From assembly GCA_046259385.1 (NCBI GenBank), contig JBJYWI010000117.1, positions 1 through 5,704 of the forward strand: DNA of 5,704 bases, in the 5' to 3' direction. This document shows, in pieces, positions 4,923-5,704 of this stretch. The position numbers and the translations under genes are program-made. Position 1 is the first letter of the stretch; every line of letters begins with the position of its first letter. A model generated the notes under the pieces. It was not told where the DNA came from. It ran no database searches and was given only the letters and a program-made list of their open reading frames with translations. The stretch is from CAVWDI01 sp046259385. Lineage in GTDB: Bacteria; Chloroflexota; Anaerolineae; Anaerolineales; UBA4823.

Positions 4923-5704
4923 CTACAGGGAATATCTAGCTTCCTGATCGACCTTTTCACTTCCAAGCAGGCTGAATCTTGATTGGTGGGTAATGGCTGT
5001 GTTGCCCGGATCCAGTTCATCAGCACGTTGGTAGGCTGCAATTGCGTTTTCGTAATCATTCAGGCGGCGATAGACATTGCCCAGGCGATTCCAGGTGATA
5101 GCTTTGTCCTTCTCGTTTGAGAACAACTCAATGCTACGCTGATACAGCTTGATAGCTTCAGCCAAGCTTCCCTTTTGCACGTATGAAAGCGCCAGATTTG
5201 TATATGGCCAGGCAAATTGCCTGTCTAATTCGATAGCTCTGCCATAGGCGGCAATTGCATCATCAAATGATCCTGCGTTGAAATAAACATTACCTAACTC
5301 ATTCCAAACGTGAGCATTTTTAGTGTCCATATCAACGGTCAGGCCTGCGTCCACATCCTCCATGTTGATTTCTGAATTTGTCACTTCTCCTTCGGCAGGT
5401 GCCATAGCAATCGTTTGATTTTCCTCTGAGTGATTTGCGGTCAAGTCGATATTGCTTGGATCGTTGTCCCTCAAGTACTCTTCATATGCAGAAAGAGCGG
5501 GTGAAGCTTCAGGTTCTGGAGTCGGTTCGACTTCTTTTTCAACCTCGTTGGCATCTAAGCTGTTTTCCAAAGCTTGATTCTCAAGCGGTTGTTCGGCCAC
5601 TGGGGCCACTGTGGAGTTCTGAGAAAGATCAACATCTTCGTTATCATTCTCATTATCGTTCTCTTCTGCTACTTCCATCAAGACTGGTTCCCCATCCTTC
5701 TCCA
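4923..5704 (-). CDS. Acidic three-TPR protein, 5' end beyond the window
   Basis: Positions here count from the in-frame TTG at 5681. Residues 1-118 are Glu/Asp/Asn/Pro-rich and probably disordered, with one more ordered-looking patch (SAYEEYLRDNDPSNIDL, 64-80). Residues 122-229 are three TPRs (VWNELGNVYF, PYTNLALSYV, AITWNRLGNVYR), followed by a short polar tail ending ARYSL and TAG. About half of the roughly 104 TPR residues are identical to the N-terminal module of the next gene. The frame stays open to the window edge, reading EKDGEPVLMEVAEEN, in the same acidic style, so the gene most likely begins outside. An ATG at 5678 with a GGGGA upstream is a possible but less likely start. It is presumably a protein-interaction scaffold acting with its neighbour. 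Confidence 0.8.
   Translation of the reverse strand, partial: EKDGEPVLMEVAEENDNENDNEDVDLSQNSTVAPVAEQPLENQALENSLDANEVEKEVEPTPEPEASPALSAYEEYLRDNDPSNIDLTANHSEENQTIAMAPAEGEVTNSEINMEDVDAGLTVDMDTKNAHVWNELGNVYFNAGSFDDAIAAYGRAIELDRQFAWPYTNLALSYVQKGSLAEAIKLYQRSIELFSNEKDKAITWNRLGNVYRRLNDYENAIAAYQRADELDPGNTAITHQSRFSLLGSEKVDQEARYSL

Overview
The window looks like accessory or intergenic chromosome from a free-living bacterium. The TPR modules (WNELGN..YF, AITWNRLGNVYR) resemble tetratricopeptide proteins I associate with Chloroflexota of the class Anaerolineae. That assignment rests on memory of family style rather than a search, so it is tentative.

Left third (about 138-1808, + strand): one apparently intact IS4-superfamily insertion sequence. 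Its 432-aa DDE transposase carries a textbook Y-(2)-R-(3)-E-(6)-K signature. The best-supported boundaries are 149-1797. They are flanked by an exact 11-bp direct repeat (TGGTTTCTAAA at 138-148 and 1798-1808) and bear imperfect 18-bp terminal inverted repeats (11/18 matches). Both tips can fold into hairpins. A third long hairpin (261-319) buries the transposase ribosome-binding site and start codon, and a candidate extended -10 promoter lies inside it. This is the architecture IS10 and IS50 use to silence transposase translation from read-through transcripts. Bases 1-137 are flanking DNA with no recognisable gene.

Right two thirds (1852-5704, - strand, converging on the IS): three co-directional genes. 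The first in transcription order is an acidic protein with three TPRs, whose reading frame is still open at the window edge. Twelve bases later comes a 644-aa protein made of three TPRs, a very acidic linker of about 365 residues, and three or four C-terminal TPRs. Its N-terminal module is a diverged duplicate of the module ending the upstream gene. The linker contains a tandem repeat of exactly 40 codons. After a 191-bp gap holding a long inverted repeat comes a 310-aa GH25-lysozyme-fold protein. It has lost the catalytic Glu of the DxE motif and the last conserved Asp, so it is probably a non-catalytic or altered muramidase-like protein, with a possible SH3-like C-terminal domain.

The two TPR genes look translationally coupled. 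Whether the GH25-like gene shares their transcript is not settled by the sequence. The TPR proteins are most simply read as protein-interaction scaffolds; their partners are not identifiable here. I see no rRNA, tRNA, CRISPR array or origin.
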